This document shows, piece after piece, positions 62,378 through 64,000 of a DNA stretch of 64,000 nt. The notes beneath the pieces were generated by a model that was not told the origin of the DNA, did no database searches, and saw only the letters and a program-made list of their open reading frames with translations. The stretch is from Cardiocondyla obscurior (Eukaryota > Arthropoda > Insecta > Hymenoptera > Formicidae). The stretch is from the NCBI RefSeq assembly GCF_019399895.1, contig NC_091864.1, forward strand, positions 13,680,001 through 13,744,000, given 5' to 3'. The position numbers and the translations under genes are program-made. The first letter of the stretch is position 1, and every line of letters begins with the position of its first letter.

Positions 62378-64000
62378 ATTTTCTCACTTTTTAATTAACT
62401 GAGATTTTCGGGCAATCTAAAATCGATCCCTCACGATAGAGGAGGGTACTCTAATTAAATTCTAACGCATGACATACTTGAATTCACTCTGCAAAGTGTT
62501 AGTGCTATCTGGAGTACTGGGTAAGTCGAGGATTTTTCTCTTGCACCAGGAATGGTCAGAGAGATTTCTGCGGCTTCCCCGGGTCTCCGGACGGTTTCTT
62601 TGGTTAGTTTTTGTCGCGAACCTTTCGTCCCCAAAGCGCCAAACCTGTAAATAAAGCAGAAGTATTTTTAAATTAAAACTAAAAATCTCATAAGTGACAC
62701 ATTGAGGTTAAAGTTATATTTTGACTATTTTCTCACTTTTTAATTAATTGAAGCTCTCGAGCAATGTAAAATCGGTCCCTCACGATAGAGGAGGGTACTC
62801 TAATTAAATTCTAACGCATGACATACCTGAATTCACTCTGCAAAGTGTTAGTGCTATCTGGAGTACTGGGTAAGTCGAGGATTTTTCTCTTGCACCAGGA
62901 ATGGTCAGAGGGACTTCTGCGGTTTCCCCGGGTCTCCGGACGGTTTCCTTGGTTAGTTTCCGTCGCGAACCTTTCGTCCCCAAAGCGCCAAACCTGTAAA
63001 TAAAGCAAAAGTATTTTTAAATTAAAACTAAAAATCTCATAAGTGACACATTGAGGTTAAAGTTATATTTTGACTATTTTCTCACTTTTTAAGTAACTGA
63101 GGCTTTCGAGCAATCTAAAATCAATCCCTCACGATAGAGAAGGGTATTCCAATTAAATTCTAACGCATGACATACTTGAATTCACTCTGCAAAGTGTTAG
63201 TGCTATCTGGAGTACTGGGTAAGTCGAGGAATTTTCTCTTGCACCAGGAATGGTCAGAGAGACTTCTGCGGCTTCCCCGGGTCTCCGGACGGTTTCCTTG
63301 GTTAGTTTCCGTCGCGAACCTTTCGTCCCCAAAGCGCCAAACCTGTAAATAAAGCAGAAGTATTTTTAAATTAAAACTAAAAATCTCATAAGTGACACAT
63401 TGAGGTTAAAGTTATATTTTGACTATTTTCTCACTTTTTAATTAACTGAGGCTTTCGAGCAATCTAAAATCGGTCCCTCACGATAGAGGAGGGTACTCTA
63501 ATTAAATTCTAACGCATGACATACCTGAATTCACTCTGCAAAGTGTTAGTGCTATCTGGAGTACTGAGTAAGTCGAGGAATTTTCTCTTGCACCAGGAAT
63601 GGTCAGAGAGACTTCTGCGGCTTCCCCGGGTCTCCGGACGGTTTCCTTGGTTAGTTTCCGTCGCGAACCTTTCGTCCCCAAAGCGCCAAACCTGTAAATA
63701 AAGCAGAAGTATTTTTAAATTAAAACTAAAAATCTCATAAGTGACACATTGAGGTTAAAGTTATATTTTGACAATTTTCTCACTTTTTAATTAACTGAGG
63801 CTCTCGAGCAATCTAAAATCGGTCCCTCACGATAGAGGAGGGTACTCTAATTAAATTCTAACGCATGACATACCTGAATTCACTCTGCAAAGTGTTAGTG
63901 CTATCTGGAGTACTGGGTAATTCGAGGAATTTTCTCTTGCACCAGAAATAGTCAGAAAGACTTCTGCGGCTTCCCCGAATCTCAGGACGGTTTCCTTGGT
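62378..64000. repeat. Tandem array, 349-bp unit, about 4.6 copies, continuing past the window
   Basis: Units start with GACATAC(T/C)TGAATTCACTC at 62471, 62820, 63169, 63518 and 63867, exactly 349 bases apart. Copies differ at only a few positions each. Homology starts gradually near 62378 and the last unit is cut at 64000. The array includes both the exon-like part and its AT-rich spacer. Confidence 0.96.
62478..62644 (-). other. Exon-like open frame repeated in each 349-bp unit (copy 1 given)
   Basis: On minus, TTTATTTACAG is followed by 167 bases and then GAATTCA(A/G)|GTATGT. Copies lie at 62478-62644, 62827-62993, 63176-63342, 63525-63691 and from 63874 on. Frame 1 is open throughout (VWRFGDERFATETNQGNRP ... 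TPDSTNTLQSEFR), and a second frame is open too. Because 167 is not a multiple of three, splicing three copies in series would run into a stop. If these are exons, they would have to be used one at a time. A plus-strand open frame (MTYLNSLCKVLVLSG) also exists and competes with this reading. Confidence 0.35.

Overview
The window is eukaryotic nuclear DNA from an insect. Genes are interrupted by GT-AG introns, are spaced as in animals, and include insect orthologues: muscle protein 20, ANAPC7, a GH27 lysosomal glycosidase and a Trm9-like methyltransferase. CpG-rich DNA without CpG depletion, many long poly-A/T runs and the gene structures suggest Hymenoptera, perhaps an ant. That assignment is an inference; no species-diagnostic marker was seen.

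Left part (1-24 kb). A plus-strand MFS transporter enters from the left edge, with its last three coding exons at 1-966. It converges on a minus-strand class A orphan GPCR (8033-3069, two coding exons, about 826 residues). About 16 kb without a convincing coding gene follows. It holds poly-A runs, a 74-bp tandem duplication and, near 21.4-22.1 kb, CpG-rich DNA that could be a distal promoter and 5' exon of the GPCR gene.

Middle part (24-43 kb). A minus-strand gene for a secreted mucin-like protein (28299-24232) lies head to head with a plus-strand gene for a small coiled-coil protein (30223-31597). Their shared 5' region has been tandemly duplicated, leaving one orphaned, decayed exon of each gene between them. 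ANAPC7 follows on minus (35440-33509). It shares a short divergent intergenic region with a 16-exon coiled-coil gene on plus (36175-40168), which contains a tandem duplication of two exons. Muscle protein 20 (41935-42993) has a TATA promoter.

Right part (43-64 kb). A GH27 alpha-galactosidase / alpha-N-acetylgalactosaminidase (47468-49488) is followed by a TRMT9B-like methyltransferase (53956-58778) with a very long disordered insertion and a probable upstream non-coding exon near 50.7 kb. The window ends in a tandem array with a 349-bp unit (from about 62.38 kb). Each unit holds an exon-like open frame on the minus strand, and a diverged related exon lies just outside the array.

Exon boundaries were set by hand from GT/AG sites and checked for codon phase. 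For every multi-exon gene listed, the phases add up to one open frame. No tRNA, rRNA, CRISPR array or intact transposon was recognised.
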